NCBI RefSeq assembly: GCF_001191005.1
Contig: NZ_CP012201.1
Coordinates: 5,952,001-6,016,000 of the forward strand
Reading direction: 5' to 3'
Source of the DNA: Massilia sp. NR 4-1
GTDB taxonomy: Bacteria > Pseudomonadota > Gammaproteobacteria > Burkholderiales > Burkholderiaceae_D
DNA: 64,000 nt
Positions 7,665 to 17,620 of the stretch are shown piece by piece (within the stretch, counting starts at the first letter, position 1; each line of letters opens with the position of its first letter). The notes beneath the pieces were generated by a model. The model saw only the letters and a list, made by a program, of their open reading frames with translations, was not told the origin of the DNA and made no database searches. Position numbers and translations under genes: made by a program.

Positions 7665-8351
7665 ATGGCCACCGAAACCAATTCCGTACAGGGCAACGGC
7701 CCGTCCGCCGCGCTGATGAACGCCGTCAACCCGAAAAAGGCGACGAGCACCGACAGCACCAAGGCCGACCAGGATAAGTTCATGACCCTGCTGCTGACCC
7801 AACTGAAAAACCAGGATCCGATGAACCCCCTGGACAATGCCCAGATCACCAGCCAACTGGCCCAGCTGCAAACCGTGACCGGCGTGAACAAGCTGAACGC
7901 CACGCTCGAATCGTTGAAAGGCGACTACAAGGCGTCGGCTTCGCTGGCGGCCACGAATATGATCAACCGCGGTGTGCTGGTGCCGGGTTCGGCCCTGCAA
8001 CTGGCCAGCGGCAAGTCCATCTTCGGCCTCGATATGGGGACGGGCGCCGACCAGGTGCAGGTCGAGATCAAGGATAGCAGCGGCAAGGCCATCCACGTGA
8101 TCGAGATGAAGAATGTGAGTGCCGGCACCGTGCCCCTGGTGTGGGACGGCACGCTGGCCGACGGCAAGAAGGCGCCCGATGGCGCCTACCGCATCGCCGT
8201 CACCGCCACCGTCGGCGGCAAGGTCTTGAAAGATGCTGCCGCGCTCACGTTCGGCACCGTGGCCAGCGTGTCGACCGGCGCCGCCGGCGTCAAATTGAAC
8301 ATTCCCAACGTCGGCACGCTGACGATGGACGATATCAAACAAGTGTTGTAA
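7665..8351 (+). CDS. flgD: Flagellar hook assembly scaffold FlgD
   Basis: FlgD caps the growing hook and is lost when the hook is complete. The 228-residue protein has the conserved N-terminal block DQDKFMTLLLTQLKNQDPMN-like sequence (FMTLLLTQLKNQDPMNPLDN) and the FLTLLITQL-type cap helix, then a FlgD_ig/FlgD Tudor region (VPLVWDGTLADGKKAPDGAY). Length and order match the family. It precedes flgE by 40 bases. Confidence 0.96.
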   Translation: MATETNSVQGNGPSAALMNAVNPKKATSTDSTKADQDKFMTLLLTQLKNQDPMNPLDNAQITSQLAQLQTVTGVNKLNATLESLKGDYKASASLAATNMINRGVLVPGSALQLASGKSIFGLDMGTGADQVQVEIKDSSGKAIHVIEMKNVSAGTVPLVWDGTLADGKKAPDGAYRIAVTATVGGKVLKDAAALTFGTVASVSTGAAGVKLNIPNVGTLTMDDIKQVL

Positions 8352-8391
8352 GAAGTGTTGTAAGCCAGCCCATACTGAAGAGGGGAATAGC

Positions 8392-9924
8392 ATGTTTCAA
8401 CAAGGTCTCAGCGGCTTGAATGCCGCAGATACGTCGCTCAAAACGATCGGCAACAATATCGCCAATGCCAGCACGGTCGGCTTCAAGGGTTCCGTGGCCC
8501 AGTTCGCGGACCTGTATGCGAACTCGCTGAACGGCGTCAGCGGCAACAATCCCGGCATCGGCGTATCGGTCTCGCGGCTGGCGCAGCAATTCACGCAGGG
8601 CGGCATCGAAACGACCAATAATCCGCTGGACATTTCCATCAATGGCGGCGGCTTCTTCCGCACCGAGGTGAATGGCGCCGTCCAGTATTCGCGCAATGGC
8701 CAGTTCCTGCTGAACAAGGATGGCGTCATCACCAATGCCCAGGGCGCGCTGGTGACCGGTTATGTGGCGAACAAGGATGGGGTGATCCTGGCCGGCGCGC
8801 CGGTGCCCATCAAGATCGACAACTCGGACTTGAAGCCGGTGGCCACCACCAAGGCCAATTTCGCGCTCAACCTCGATTCGCGCAGCGATCCGCCGGTGAA
8901 GGTGCCATTCAGTGCGACCGATGGCACGACCTTCAACAAGCAGACCGTGCTCGATGTCTACGATAGCCTGGGCAACAAGCACATCATGGGTGTGTATTAT
9001 GTGAAAACCGCGCCCAATACCTGGGATGTGTATATGGCGAGCGACGGCATTGAAATGTCGGCCAAGCAGATGGCTGTGACGGCCGCCTCCGCCGCCACGG
9101 CGGAACGTGCCGCTTACTATGCCGGGGCCTCGGCCGTGCCACCCCTGCCTGCCGATGACCTGACCGCCTTGCGCAAAGCCTATGCCGAAGCCGTGGTGAA
9201 TGGCCTGGTTCCCCTGATCGATGCGGCGGGCGGCAATTCCAAGCCGGTCGCCGATCTGATCATTCCCGAGAACCATATTGGCAGCCGTAGCGATATGAAT
9301 CCGCAAACCATCGACGCGGCGATTGCCGCCGCGATCTCGGTGCCTGGCGTGAAGCAGTCGACGCTGGTCTTCGACCGCTCGGGCAATCTGGATGCGACGG
9401 CCATGGCCGCCCTGACCCCACCGCAGAAGCTGCCTCTCGATGTCACGCTGCCACTGTTCCCCGATCTCGGTTCGCTGCAGCCCTTGACGATCAGCACCAA
9501 CTTCCTCGGCATCACCCAGTATGGCTCGATCACCAGCGAGAAGTCGAACACCCAGGACGGCTATTCCTCGGGCAGCCTGGAGCGCTTTGCTGCCGACGAG
9601 AAAGGCGTGATCATCGGCCAGTACAGCAATGGCAAGTCGCGGCCGCTGGCCCAGTTCGTGCTGGTGGACTTCCCCAGCGTCGATGGCCTGATCCCGTTGG
9701 GGAATAATGCCTGGGCCGAAAGTTCGGCCTCGGGCGCGCCCCAGGTCGGCGTGCCGGGCGACGGCAAGCTGGGCAAGCTGCGCTCGTCCTCGGTCGAGGT
9801 GTCGAACGTGGACTTGACCAAGGAGCTGGTGAATATGATCACCGCCCAGCGCGTCTACCAGGCCAATGCCCAGACCATCAAGACCCAGGACTCGATCATG
9901 CAGACCCTGGTCAATCTGCGCTAA
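8392..9924 (+). CDS. flgE: Flagellar hook protein FlgE, enlarged
   Basis: FlgE polymerises into the universal joint. The N-terminus (FQQGLSGLNAADTSLKTIGN, then NIANASTVGFKGS) and C-terminus (VDLTKELVNMITAQRVYQAN) are fully conserved. At 510 residues it is longer than the roughly 400 residues of enteric hook proteins. The extra length sits around residues 220-320, an Ala-rich helical-looking stretch (AAYYAGASAVPPLPADDLTA) between the DVYDSLG block and the LTISTNFLG block, probably an expanded surface domain. The short dinucleotide-like duplication AGAAGTGTTGTAAG at the end of flgD precedes its ribosome site. Confidence 0.96.
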   Translation: MFQQGLSGLNAADTSLKTIGNNIANASTVGFKGSVAQFADLYANSLNGVSGNNPGIGVSVSRLAQQFTQGGIETTNNPLDISINGGGFFRTEVNGAVQYSRNGQFLLNKDGVITNAQGALVTGYVANKDGVILAGAPVPIKIDNSDLKPVATTKANFALNLDSRSDPPVKVPFSATDGTTFNKQTVLDVYDSLGNKHIMGVYYVKTAPNTWDVYMASDGIEMSAKQMAVTAASAATAERAAYYAGASAVPPLPADDLTALRKAYAEAVVNGLVPLIDAAGGNSKPVADLIIPENHIGSRSDMNPQTIDAAIAAAISVPGVKQSTLVFDRSGNLDATAMAALTPPQKLPLDVTLPLFPDLGSLQPLTISTNFLGITQYGSITSEKSNTQDGYSSGSLERFAADEKGVIIGQYSNGKSRPLAQFVLVDFPSVDGLIPLGNNAWAESSASGAPQVGVPGDGKLGKLRSSSVEVSNVDLTKELVNMITAQRVYQANAQTIKTQDSIMQTLVNLR

Positions 9925-9992
9925 ACCCGGCCTAAGCGCGGCGGGGGAGGGCGGCGCCTTCCCCCGGCCGCGTGCCGCTTTCGGAGCTTTTT

Positions 9993-10736
9993 ATGGACCG
10001 ACTGATTTACACCGCCATGACGGGCGCCAGGCACATCCTGGACCAGCAGGCCACCACGTCCAACAACCTGGCCAACGCCACCACCACCGGCTTTCGCGCC
10101 CAGCTCGATTCCTTCCGCGCCGTGCCTGTGGTGTCGGAGGGCTTGCCGACGCGTACCTTCGTGGTCGATTCCACGGTGGGCACGGATTTCCGTCCCGGCC
10201 CGATCCAGACCACGGCCAACCCGCTCGACGTGGCCATGCGCGGCGAAGGCTGGCTGGCGGTGCAGTCGCCCGACGGCTCGGAAGCGTATACGCGCAGCGG
10301 CAGCCTGAAGGTCAGCACCAATGGCTTGCTGCAGACGCGCGCCGGACACAACCTGATCGGCGAAAATGGGCCGATCGCCATTCCGCCCGACAGCGAAATC
10401 AGCATCGCCTCGGACGGCACGGTGTCGGCCATCAGCACGGTACAGACCCAGCCCGGCCCCTCGAATGTGCTGGGGCGCATCAAGCTGGTGAATCCGCCGC
10501 CCACCGAGCTGCTGCGCGGTGACGACGGCCTGTTCCGCCTGCAATCGGGCCTGCCGGCCGATGTCGACCAGAATGTGCGCCTGGTCGATGGCGCCGTCGA
10601 GGGCAGCAATGTCAACCCGGTCGACGCCATGGTGAACATGATCGCGCTGGCGCGCTCGTTCGAGACGCAAATGAGCTTGCTGAAGAATGCCGAGAATAAC
10701 GCGGCGAAAGCTACCCAGATCCTCGCTTTGAATTGA
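9993..10736 (+). CDS. flgF: Flagellar basal-body rod protein FlgF
   Basis: Proximal/distal rod linker of 247 residues. The start MDRLIYTAMTGARHILDQQA is the family's usual beginning, and a GGAG sits upstream, so the ATG seven codons earlier is rejected. The rod signature SNNLANATTTGFRAQ and the C-terminal SNVNPVDAMVNMIALARSFE are clear. A GC-rich inverted sequence (GGGGGAGGGC/GCCTTCCCCC) separates it from flgE. flgG follows after 70 bases. Confidence 0.96.
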   Translation: MDRLIYTAMTGARHILDQQATTSNNLANATTTGFRAQLDSFRAVPVVSEGLPTRTFVVDSTVGTDFRPGPIQTTANPLDVAMRGEGWLAVQSPDGSEAYTRSGSLKVSTNGLLQTRAGHNLIGENGPIAIPPDSEISIASDGTVSAISTVQTQPGPSNVLGRIKLVNPPPTELLRGDDGLFRLQSGLPADVDQNVRLVDGAVEGSNVNPVDAMVNMIALARSFETQMSLLKNAENNAAKATQILALN

Positions 10737-10806
10737 CCTTGGCGCCTGCATAATGTCTCCATGAAAACTGGCTTGGCGCGCGCCGCCGGCCTCAAGGAGA
10801 AAGCAA

Positions 10807-11589
10807 ATGATCCGTTCCTTATGGATTGCCAAGACCGGCATGGAGGCGATGCAGACGCAGATGGACGTGGTGTCCAACAACCTCGCCAACGTCAGCACCA
10901 ACGGCTTCAAGAAATCGCGCGCCGTGTTCGAAGACTTGCTGTACCAGAATATCCGCCAGCCCGGCGGCCAATCTTCGCAGCAGACCCAGCTGCCTTCGGG
11001 CATGCAGCAAGGCACGGGCGTGCGTCCGGTGGCCATCGAGCGCATCCATACCCAGGGCAATCCCCAGTCCACCGGCAATGACAAGGACTTGATGGTCAAC
11101 GGCCCCGGCTTCTTCACCGTGCTGCTGCCGGACGGCACCACGGCGTACACGCGCGACGGCTCTTTCCAGCGCGACAATAATGGCCAGATGGTCACGTCCA
11201 GCGGCTTCCCGCTGCAGCCGGCCATCACCATCCCCATCAATACGCGCGAAATCACGGTCGGCCGCGACGGCACCGTGTCGGCCAAGGTCGACGGCCAGAT
11301 CGCGGCGCAGCAGATCGGCAGCATCCAGCTGGCCACTTTCATCAATCCCACCGGCCTGGAGTCGCGCGGCGAGAATCTGTACGTGGAAACGGGCGCTTCG
11401 GGCGCGGCCCAGACCAACCAGCCCGGCACCAATGGCACCGGCCTGATCCTGCAAGGCTATGTCGAGGTGTCGAACGTGAACGTGGTGGAGGAGATGGTGA
11501 ATATGATCCAGACCCAGCGCGCCTACGAAATCAACAGCAAGGCCATCACCACCTCGGACCAGATGCTGCAAAAACTGTCGCAGCTGTAA
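10807..11589 (+). CDS. flgG: Flagellar distal rod protein FlgG
   Basis: Distal rod subunit of the expected 260 residues. The N-terminus MIRSLWIAKTGMEAMQTQMD and VVSNNLANVSTNGFKKSRAV, and the C-terminus VNVVEEMVNMIQTQRAYEIN, are near-invariant in FlgG. AAGGAG lies eight bases before the ATG. It is followed after 13 bases by flgH. No deviations were noted. Confidence 0.98.
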   Translation: MIRSLWIAKTGMEAMQTQMDVVSNNLANVSTNGFKKSRAVFEDLLYQNIRQPGGQSSQQTQLPSGMQQGTGVRPVAIERIHTQGNPQSTGNDKDLMVNGPGFFTVLLPDGTTAYTRDGSFQRDNNGQMVTSSGFPLQPAITIPINTREITVGRDGTVSAKVDGQIAAQQIGSIQLATFINPTGLESRGENLYVETGASGAAQTNQPGTNGTGLILQGYVEVSNVNVVEEMVNMIQTQRAYEINSKAITTSDQMLQKLSQL

Positions 11590-11602
11590 TGCGGAGGGCG
11601 CG

Positions 11603-12256
11603 ATGAAAACCGTATACACCATCCTGGCCGCTGCGGCCCTGCTGGCCGGCTGCACCGCCACGCCGACCTCCATCGTGCAGGGGCCGACCACGGCGCGGCC
11701 CTTGACGGCGGCGCAGATGCCGGCGCCGGCCAACGGCGCCATCTTCCAGGCCAATGCCTACCGTCCCCACTTCGAAGACCGGCGCGCGCGCCAGGTCGGC
11801 GATTTGATCAATATCGTCATCACCGAGCGCACCTCGGCGGTGAAGAACGGCAGCAGTACCGGCAATAAATCGGGCAGCGTCAACTTCGGCGTGCCCGGCC
11901 CACTGCAGGACCGCTTCGGCGCCACCGTCGCGTCCAGCGGCGCCACCAAGTATGCCGACGGCGACAACCAGACCGCCAACAATACCTTCACCGGCAATAT
12001 CGGCGCCACCGTGGTCGAGGTGCTGCCGAATGGCAATCTGATCGTGGCCGGCGAAAAGCAGATCGGCATGAACAAGGGCACGGAATTCATCCGCTTCTCG
12101 GGCATGGTCAATCCCGATTCGATCGGCGCCGGCAATACCGTGCAGTCGACGGCCGTGGCCGACGCCCGCGTCGAATACCGTACCAATAGCCAGATCGACC
12201 GCGCCGAAATGACGGCGATGATGTCGCGCTTCTTCCTCAGCCTGCTTCCCTTCTGA
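11603..12256 (+). CDS. flgH: Flagellar L-ring lipoprotein FlgH
   Basis: FlgH forms the outer-membrane L-ring bushing. The 217-residue precursor has a lipoprotein signal peptide with lipobox LLAGC (cysteine at residue 17). The mature protein carries RARQVGDLINIVITERTSA, NTFTGNIGATVVEVLPNGNL and the terminal MTAMMSRFFLSLLPF, all conserved in the family. It is separated from flgI by two bases, so the rings are translated together. Confidence 0.97.
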   Translation: MKTVYTILAAAALLAGCTATPTSIVQGPTTARPLTAAQMPAPANGAIFQANAYRPHFEDRRARQVGDLINIVITERTSAVKNGSSTGNKSGSVNFGVPGPLQDRFGATVASSGATKYADGDNQTANNTFTGNIGATVVEVLPNGNLIVAGEKQIGMNKGTEFIRFSGMVNPDSIGAGNTVQSTAVADARVEYRTNSQIDRAEMTAMMSRFFLSLLPF

Positions 12257-12258
12257 TC

Positions 12259-13362
12259 ATGAAAACCACGCTGAAAATCCTCGGCCTGTGTGCGGCGCTG
12301 CTGCTGGCGCCGGGCGTGCAGGCGGAGCGCCTGAAAGACTTGGCCAGCATCGCCGGCGTGCGCCAGAACCAGTTGCTGGGCTACGGCCTGGTGGTGGGCC
12401 TGGACGGCAGCGGCGACCAGACCACGCAAACCCCGTTCACCGTGCAGAGCGTGGCCTCGATGCTGCAGCAGATGGGCGTGACCCTGCCGCCCGGCACCAA
12501 TCTGCAGTTGAAGAATGTGGCGGCGGTGATGGTGACGACCTCGCTGCCGGCCTTCGCCCAGCCCGGCCAGCTGCTCGATGTGACGGTCTCGTCCATGGGC
12601 AATGCGAAAAGCCTGCGCGGCGGCACGTTGCTGATGACCCCGCTCAAAGGCGCGGACGGCCAGGTGTACGGCATGGCCCAGGGCAATGTGCTGGTGGGCG
12701 GCGTCGGCGCCCAGTCCGGCGGCAGCTCGGTGGTGGTGAACCACCTGTCGGTGGGCCGCATCTCGGGCGGCGCCACGGTCGAGCGCGCCGTGCCGAATTC
12801 TCTGGGCCAGGACAATATGATCCGCCTGGAGCTGAACACCACCGACTTCGCCACCGCCAGCCGGGTGGTGCAGGCCATCAATGATAAATACGGCAGCGGC
12901 ATCGCCTATGCGCTCGACGGCCGCGTGATCCGCGTGCAGGCGCCATCGAGCAGCGATCTGCGCGTCTCGTTCATCGGCACGCTGGAAAGCCTGGACGTGA
13001 AGCCGGCCCAGGGCGCGGCCAAGGTCATCATGAACGCGCGCACCGGCTCGGTGGTGATGAACCAGGCCGTGACGCTGGAAACCTGCGCCATCTCGCACGG
13101 CAACCTGACGGTGTCGGTCTCGTCCGAGCCGCAAGTGAGCCAGCCCAATCCGCTGTCGGGCGGCCAGACCGTGGTCACCCAGGCCAGCCAGGTCGATGTG
13201 AAGAAGGACGGCGGCAAGGTACTGATGCTGAAAGGCGGCGCCTCGCTGGCCGAGGTGGTCAAGGCGCTGAATGCGATCGGCGCCTCGCCGCAGGACTTGC
13301 TGGCCATCCTGCAAGCAATGAAGGCCGCGGGTTCGCTGCGCGCCGAACTGGAAATTATTTAA
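12259..13362 (+). CDS. flgI: Flagellar P-ring protein FlgI
   Basis: FlgI builds the periplasmic P-ring around the rod, assisted by FlgA. The 367-residue precursor has a Sec signal peptide ending near PGVQA, then ERLKDLASIAGVRQNQLLGY and GLVVGLDGSGDQTTQTPFT, both family hallmarks. The C-terminus (ASLAEVVKALNAIGASPQDL then AILQAMKAAGSLRAELEII) is canonical. Length is typical. Confidence 0.98.
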   Translation: MKTTLKILGLCAALLLAPGVQAERLKDLASIAGVRQNQLLGYGLVVGLDGSGDQTTQTPFTVQSVASMLQQMGVTLPPGTNLQLKNVAAVMVTTSLPAFAQPGQLLDVTVSSMGNAKSLRGGTLLMTPLKGADGQVYGMAQGNVLVGGVGAQSGGSSVVVNHLSVGRISGGATVERAVPNSLGQDNMIRLELNTTDFATASRVVQAINDKYGSGIAYALDGRVIRVQAPSSSDLRVSFIGTLESLDVKPAQGAAKVIMNARTGSVVMNQAVTLETCAISHGNLTVSVSSEPQVSQPNPLSGGQTVVTQASQVDVKKDGGKVLMLKGGASLAEVVKALNAIGASPQDLLAILQAMKAAGSLRAELEII

Positions 13363-13374
13363 CAAGAGGCTGCC

Positions 13375-14265
13375 ATGATCCGCCAAAGCAGCACTGCCGA
13401 CCTGTCCAGCCAGTTTGCCCTCGATACCAAGGGCATGGGCGAGCTGCGCCAGTCGGCGCGCGCCGGTTCGCCGGACGCGCTGAAAACCGCCGCCACGCAA
13501 TTCGAAGCGATGTTCGTCAATATGATGTTGAAGAGCATGCGCGAGGCGACGCCGCAGGACGGTCCGCTGGACAGCCAGCAGACGAAAATGTTCACCACCA
13601 TGCTCGACCAGCAGACCAGCCAGAATATCGCCAAGAAGGGCGTCGGCCTGGCCGATATGCTGATCCGCCAGCTGTCGCCGAACGGCGCGGCGCCGGCGTT
13701 CCCGGGCGCGGCCGAGCTGCAAAGCGGCCTGGACAGCAGCGAACGGCTGCAAAAATCCATCGAGGCCGTGGGCGGCAGCGCGGTTGCCAGCGGCAAGGGC
13801 GCGGCCCTGCCGCATGTGCGCGCCTTCCAGGACAAGCTGGGCGCCCATGCCGACGAGGCCAGCCGCGCCACCGGCATCCCGGCCAAGTTCATGCTGGGCC
13901 AGGCCGCGCTGGAGAGCGGCTGGGGCCGGCGCGAGATCAAGCAGCGCGACGGTTCCACCAGCCACAATCTGTTCGGCATCAAGGCCGGCCCGGACTGGAA
14001 GGGCAAGGTGGTGACGGCCACCACCACCGAATACGTCAACGGCAAGGCGCAGACCCGGGTCGAGCGTTTTCGCGCCTACGACAGCTATGCCGACAGCTTC
14101 AAGGATTACGCCAAGCTCATCACGGAGAATCCGCGCTATGAGAAAGTGCTGGCCAGCGCGGGCGACGCCAGCAAGTTCGCCCAGGGCTTGCAGCGCGCCG
14201 GCTACGCCACCGACCCGAATTATGCGGCCAAGCTGACCAGTATTATCAAACGGACATTGGCTTGA
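13375..14265 (+). CDS. flgJ: Rod-cap muramidase FlgJ (dual-domain)
   Basis: FlgJ caps the growing rod and digests peptidoglycan to let it through. The 296-residue product contains the N-terminal rod-scaffold domain (residues about 30-105, AATQFEAMFVNMMLKSMREA) and a C-terminal glucosaminidase domain (about 145-295) with GQAALESGWGRREI, where the glutamate is the likely catalytic acid, and SHNLFGIKA. The dual-domain form is normal for beta- and gammaproteobacteria. It ends the flgB operon; flgK follows with its own promoter. Confidence 0.96.
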   Translation: MIRQSSTADLSSQFALDTKGMGELRQSARAGSPDALKTAATQFEAMFVNMMLKSMREATPQDGPLDSQQTKMFTTMLDQQTSQNIAKKGVGLADMLIRQLSPNGAAPAFPGAAELQSGLDSSERLQKSIEAVGGSAVASGKGAALPHVRAFQDKLGAHADEASRATGIPAKFMLGQAALESGWGRREIKQRDGSTSHNLFGIKAGPDWKGKVVTATTTEYVNGKAQTRVERFRAYDSYADSFKDYAKLITENPRYEKVLASAGDASKFAQGLQRAGYATDPNYAAKLTSIIKRTLA

Positions 14266-14315
14266 GGCGGCGGGCACGTTCTTCCCAGGGGCGGACACTG
14301 TAGCCGCCCGGCATT

Positions 14316-14342
14316 TCAAGTTTCGGCGTGTTCTGCCGTAAA
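14316..14342 (+). promoter_or_regulatory. Sigma-28 promoter of flgK-flgL
   Basis: TCAAGTTT is followed after exactly 11 bases by GCCGTAAA (7/8 and 6/8 matches to the sigma-28 elements). It lies 26 bases upstream of the flgK start in the 103-base gap after flgJ, which fits late expression of the hook-filament junction proteins. Confidence 0.8.
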
Positions 14343-14368
14343 CTGATTAACAAGCGAAAGTTAGGAAT

Positions 14369-16333
14369 ATGTCCAGTCTTCTCAGCATCGGTCAAAGTGG
14401 TTTGCTGGCGGCCCAGGCGGGTCTCGCCACGACCAGCCACAACATTACCAATGCCAATGTCCCGGGCTACCACCGCCAAGTGGCGGTGCAGGGCACGACG
14501 CCGCCGGAAAACACCGGCATGGGTTTTGTCGGCACCGGCACCGAAGTGGCGCAGATCAAGCGCTATTACGACCAGTTTCTCGACAAGCAATTGCTGGGCG
14601 CGGAGGCCGCGCAATCCTCGTATACCGAGTATTTCAAGCAGATCGGCCAGATCGACAATATGCTGGCCGACACCACCACCGGCCTGTCGCCGGCCCTGCA
14701 GGATTTCTTCAAGGGCGTGCAGGACGCCAACTCCAACCCGTCTTCGGTGGCGTCGCGCCAAGCCATGCTGTCGTCGGCCGAATCGCTGGCTTCGCGCTTC
14801 CAGAGCATGGCCGGCCGGCTGGACGAGATGCGCCTGGGCTTTAACAGCAAGGTCACGTCCACCGTCAATGAAATCAATACGATGGCGGCGCGCATTGGCG
14901 ACCTGAACCGCCAGATCGCCGGCCTGTCGACCAATCCCTCGCAGCTGCCCAATGATTTGCTGGACCAGCGCGACCAGCTGATTTCCGACCTGAACAAGCA
15001 GGTCAAGGTCTCGGTGATCGCGGGCGAGAACCAGATGGTCAATGTGTCGATCGGCAATGGCCAGCCGCTGGTGGTGGGCAATACCTCTTTCGAGCTCGGC
15101 ATCACCCAGTCGCCCACCGACACCAGCCGCCTGATCGTCGGCTATAAATCGCCTGGCGGCGTGATCAGCCCGCTGGCCGACAGCACCTTCAGCGGCGGCG
15201 CGATGGGCGGCTTGATCAATTTCCGTACCACGGCGCTGGACCAGGCCGAAAACCGCCTGGGCCAGATCGCCGCCAGCCTGGCGGCCAGCTTCAATTCCCA
15301 GCACCAGCTGGGCCTGGACTTGAAGGGGGCGCCCGGCGGCAATTTCTTCAACGACATCAAGGCCGAGATCGGCTATGACCGGCGCAATGCGGCCAGCAGC
15401 ACGCTCGACGTGCAGGCCGTGGTCAAGGATGGCACGCAGGTCACGGCCAGCACCTATGACCTGAATTTCGACGGCACCAACCTGGTGCTGACGCGCGCTT
15501 CGGACGGCAAGCAGACCACGATCACGCCTTTCCCGCAGACCGGGCCGCAGATGATCGACGGTGTCGAGTACAACATCAGCGGCGTGCCGGCCACTGGCGA
15601 CCACGTCGAGGTGCGGCCGGTGGCCAACGCCGCCAGCGCCTTCTCGGTGGCGGTCAAGGATGCCACCAAGGTGGCGCTGGCCGCACCGATCACCACCAGC
15701 GCGCCGACCAGCAATACCGGCAGCGGCAAGATCGATGCCGGCAGCGTCGACGCGACGTATCTGCAGCCGGGCAATGCGCTGACGGCGCCCTTCAGCCTGA
15801 CCTACGACAGCACCGCCAATACCCTGAGCGGCTTCCCGGCGACCCAGGACGTGACGGTGACGCCGCCGGGCGGCGGCACGCCCGTCACCTATCCGGCCGG
15901 CACGCCCGTGCCGTATGCCGACGGCGCCAAGATCAGCTTTGGCGGCATCAGCGTCAGCATTACCGGCAAACCGGCCAATGGCGACCAGTTCACCATCGGC
16001 CCCAACACGAACGGCGTGGGCGACAACCGCAACGGCGTGCTGCTGGCCGGCCTGCAGACGAAGAATGTGGTGGGCGGCTCGGCCACCTTCCAGAGCGGCT
16101 ATGCGCAGATGGTCAACTACGTGGCCAACAAGGCGCGCGAATCGCAGATCAGCATGACGGCGGCCGACGGCGCCGTGGAACAGGCGGCCAAGGCCCAGCA
16201 GCAGCTGTCCGGTGTGAACCTGGACGAGGAAGCGGCCAATCTGCTGCGCTACCAGCAGGCCTACCAGGCTTCCGGCAAGGTGATGCAGGTGGCCAGCCAG
16301 CTGTTCGACGTGCTGCTGTCGTTGGGCCGCTGA
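14369..16333 (+). CDS. flgK: Flagellar hook-associated protein 1 FlgK
   Basis: FlgK is the first hook-filament junction protein. The 654-residue product has SLLSIGQSGLLAAQAGLATT and SHNITNANVPGYHRQ at the N-terminus and SGVNLDEEAANLLRYQQAYQ then ASGKVMQVASQLFDVLLSLG at the C-terminus. The middle (about residues 340-560) is an expanded, Thr/Pro/Gly-rich beta-type region, making it longer than the roughly 550 residues of enteric FlgK. FlgN is its likely chaperone. flgL follows after 25 bases. Confidence 0.96.
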   Translation: MSSLLSIGQSGLLAAQAGLATTSHNITNANVPGYHRQVAVQGTTPPENTGMGFVGTGTEVAQIKRYYDQFLDKQLLGAEAAQSSYTEYFKQIGQIDNMLADTTTGLSPALQDFFKGVQDANSNPSSVASRQAMLSSAESLASRFQSMAGRLDEMRLGFNSKVTSTVNEINTMAARIGDLNRQIAGLSTNPSQLPNDLLDQRDQLISDLNKQVKVSVIAGENQMVNVSIGNGQPLVVGNTSFELGITQSPTDTSRLIVGYKSPGGVISPLADSTFSGGAMGGLINFRTTALDQAENRLGQIAASLAASFNSQHQLGLDLKGAPGGNFFNDIKAEIGYDRRNAASSTLDVQAVVKDGTQVTASTYDLNFDGTNLVLTRASDGKQTTITPFPQTGPQMIDGVEYNISGVPATGDHVEVRPVANAASAFSVAVKDATKVALAAPITTSAPTSNTGSGKIDAGSVDATYLQPGNALTAPFSLTYDSTANTLSGFPATQDVTVTPPGGGTPVTYPAGTPVPYADGAKISFGGISVSITGKPANGDQFTIGPNTNGVGDNRNGVLLAGLQTKNVVGGSATFQSGYAQMVNYVANKARESQISMTAADGAVEQAAKAQQQLSGVNLDEEAANLLRYQQAYQASGKVMQVASQLFDVLLSLGR

Positions 16334-16358
16334 GCCGGAACTTTTAAGGAATAGCATC

Positions 16359-17603
16359 ATGAATATGCGTGTCAGCTCCCGCACTATTTTCGAAACTGGG
16401 ATGAACCAGCTGAGCAGCCTGCAGTCCCAGTTGTCGCGTACCCAGCAGCAGCTCTCGACCGGACGGCGCGTGCTGACCGCGGCCGACGACCCGGTGGCCT
16501 CGGCGCGCGCGCTGGAAGTGACGCAGTCGAAGGAAATGAACGACCAGTTCAAGATCAACCGGCAGAATGCGCGCGCCTCGATGTCCCACGTCGACCTGGC
16601 GCTGGGCACGACCGGCGACCTGATCAAGGATATCAAGACCCTGATCGTCAACGCCGGCAATCCGGCGCAGACGCAGAAAGACCGCGACGCCTTGGTGATC
16701 GAGCTCGAAGGCCGCTTCAGCGACCTGCTGGGCCAGGCCAATACGGCCGACGGCAACGGCAATTTCCTGTTTTCCGGCTACCGCCTGAACACCCAGCCGT
16801 TCACCCAGACCCCGGGCGGCGCCATGTACAACGGCGACCAGGGCTTACGCGAGCTGCAGGCGGGATCGGGCCGCCAGCTCAGCATCAGCGCCGCGGGTTC
16901 CGAGGTGTTCGAGGGCGCGCTGACCGGCAATGGCACTTTCGAGACCAAGGCCGACCCCGCCAACAAGGGGCGCGGCGGCAGCGGCATCATCTCGCCCGGC
17001 TCGGTCACCGACATCACCAAGCTGACCGGCCACCAGTATGCGCTGACCTTCAGCGTGGTGCCGGCCACGCCCGGCGTGCCGGCCCAGACCAGCTATACCA
17101 TCACGGACACCACCACCAATACGCCGGTGACGCCGGCGCCAGTGCCCTACAAGAGCGGGGAGGCAATCAATTTCGACGGCATCCAGTTCGATATCAAGGG
17201 CGATGTGGCGGACCAGGATGTGTTCACGGTGGACCCCAGCAAGCAGCAATCGCTGTTTACCACGGTGCGCGACCTGATCACGGCACTGAAGACGGCCGGC
17301 GACGGCCCATATGCGCGCGCCGACCTGGCCAACAAGCTCAACAATGCCAACCAGAATATCGACAATGCACTGGACAATGTGCTGTCGGTGCGCGCCAAGA
17401 TGGGCGCCGGACTGAAGGAACTCGATTATCTGGACGATGCCGGCGACGGGGTCGACATCCAGTACCAGACCACGCTGTCGCAGCTGATGGAAATCGATCC
17501 GGTGGTGGCGATCTCCATGTTCACCCAGCAGCAGATCACGCTGGAAGCGGCGCAGAAATCGTACAAGAACATTTCCGGCCTCTCGCTCTTCAACTACATC
17601 TGA
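16359..17603 (+). CDS. flgL: Flagellar hook-associated protein 3 FlgL
   Basis: FlgL is the second junction protein, flagellin-like. The 414-residue product begins MNMRVSSRTIFETGMNQLSS and has the flagellin-type N-terminal helix (QQQLSTGRRVLTAADDPVAS). The C-terminal helix region reads VVAISMFTQQQITLEAAQKS. An expanded beta-rich middle occupies about residues 145-290. It is the last gene of the flgB-flgL block and is followed by a strong terminator. Confidence 0.96.
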   Translation: MNMRVSSRTIFETGMNQLSSLQSQLSRTQQQLSTGRRVLTAADDPVASARALEVTQSKEMNDQFKINRQNARASMSHVDLALGTTGDLIKDIKTLIVNAGNPAQTQKDRDALVIELEGRFSDLLGQANTADGNGNFLFSGYRLNTQPFTQTPGGAMYNGDQGLRELQAGSGRQLSISAAGSEVFEGALTGNGTFETKADPANKGRGGSGIISPGSVTDITKLTGHQYALTFSVVPATPGVPAQTSYTITDTTTNTPVTPAPVPYKSGEAINFDGIQFDIKGDVADQDVFTVDPSKQQSLFTTVRDLITALKTAGDGPYARADLANKLNNANQNIDNALDNVLSVRAKMGAGLKELDYLDDAGDGVDIQYQTTLSQLMEIDPVVAISMFTQQQITLEAAQKSYKNISGLSLFNYI

Positions 17604-17620
17604 GCGCCGCCACGGCAAGC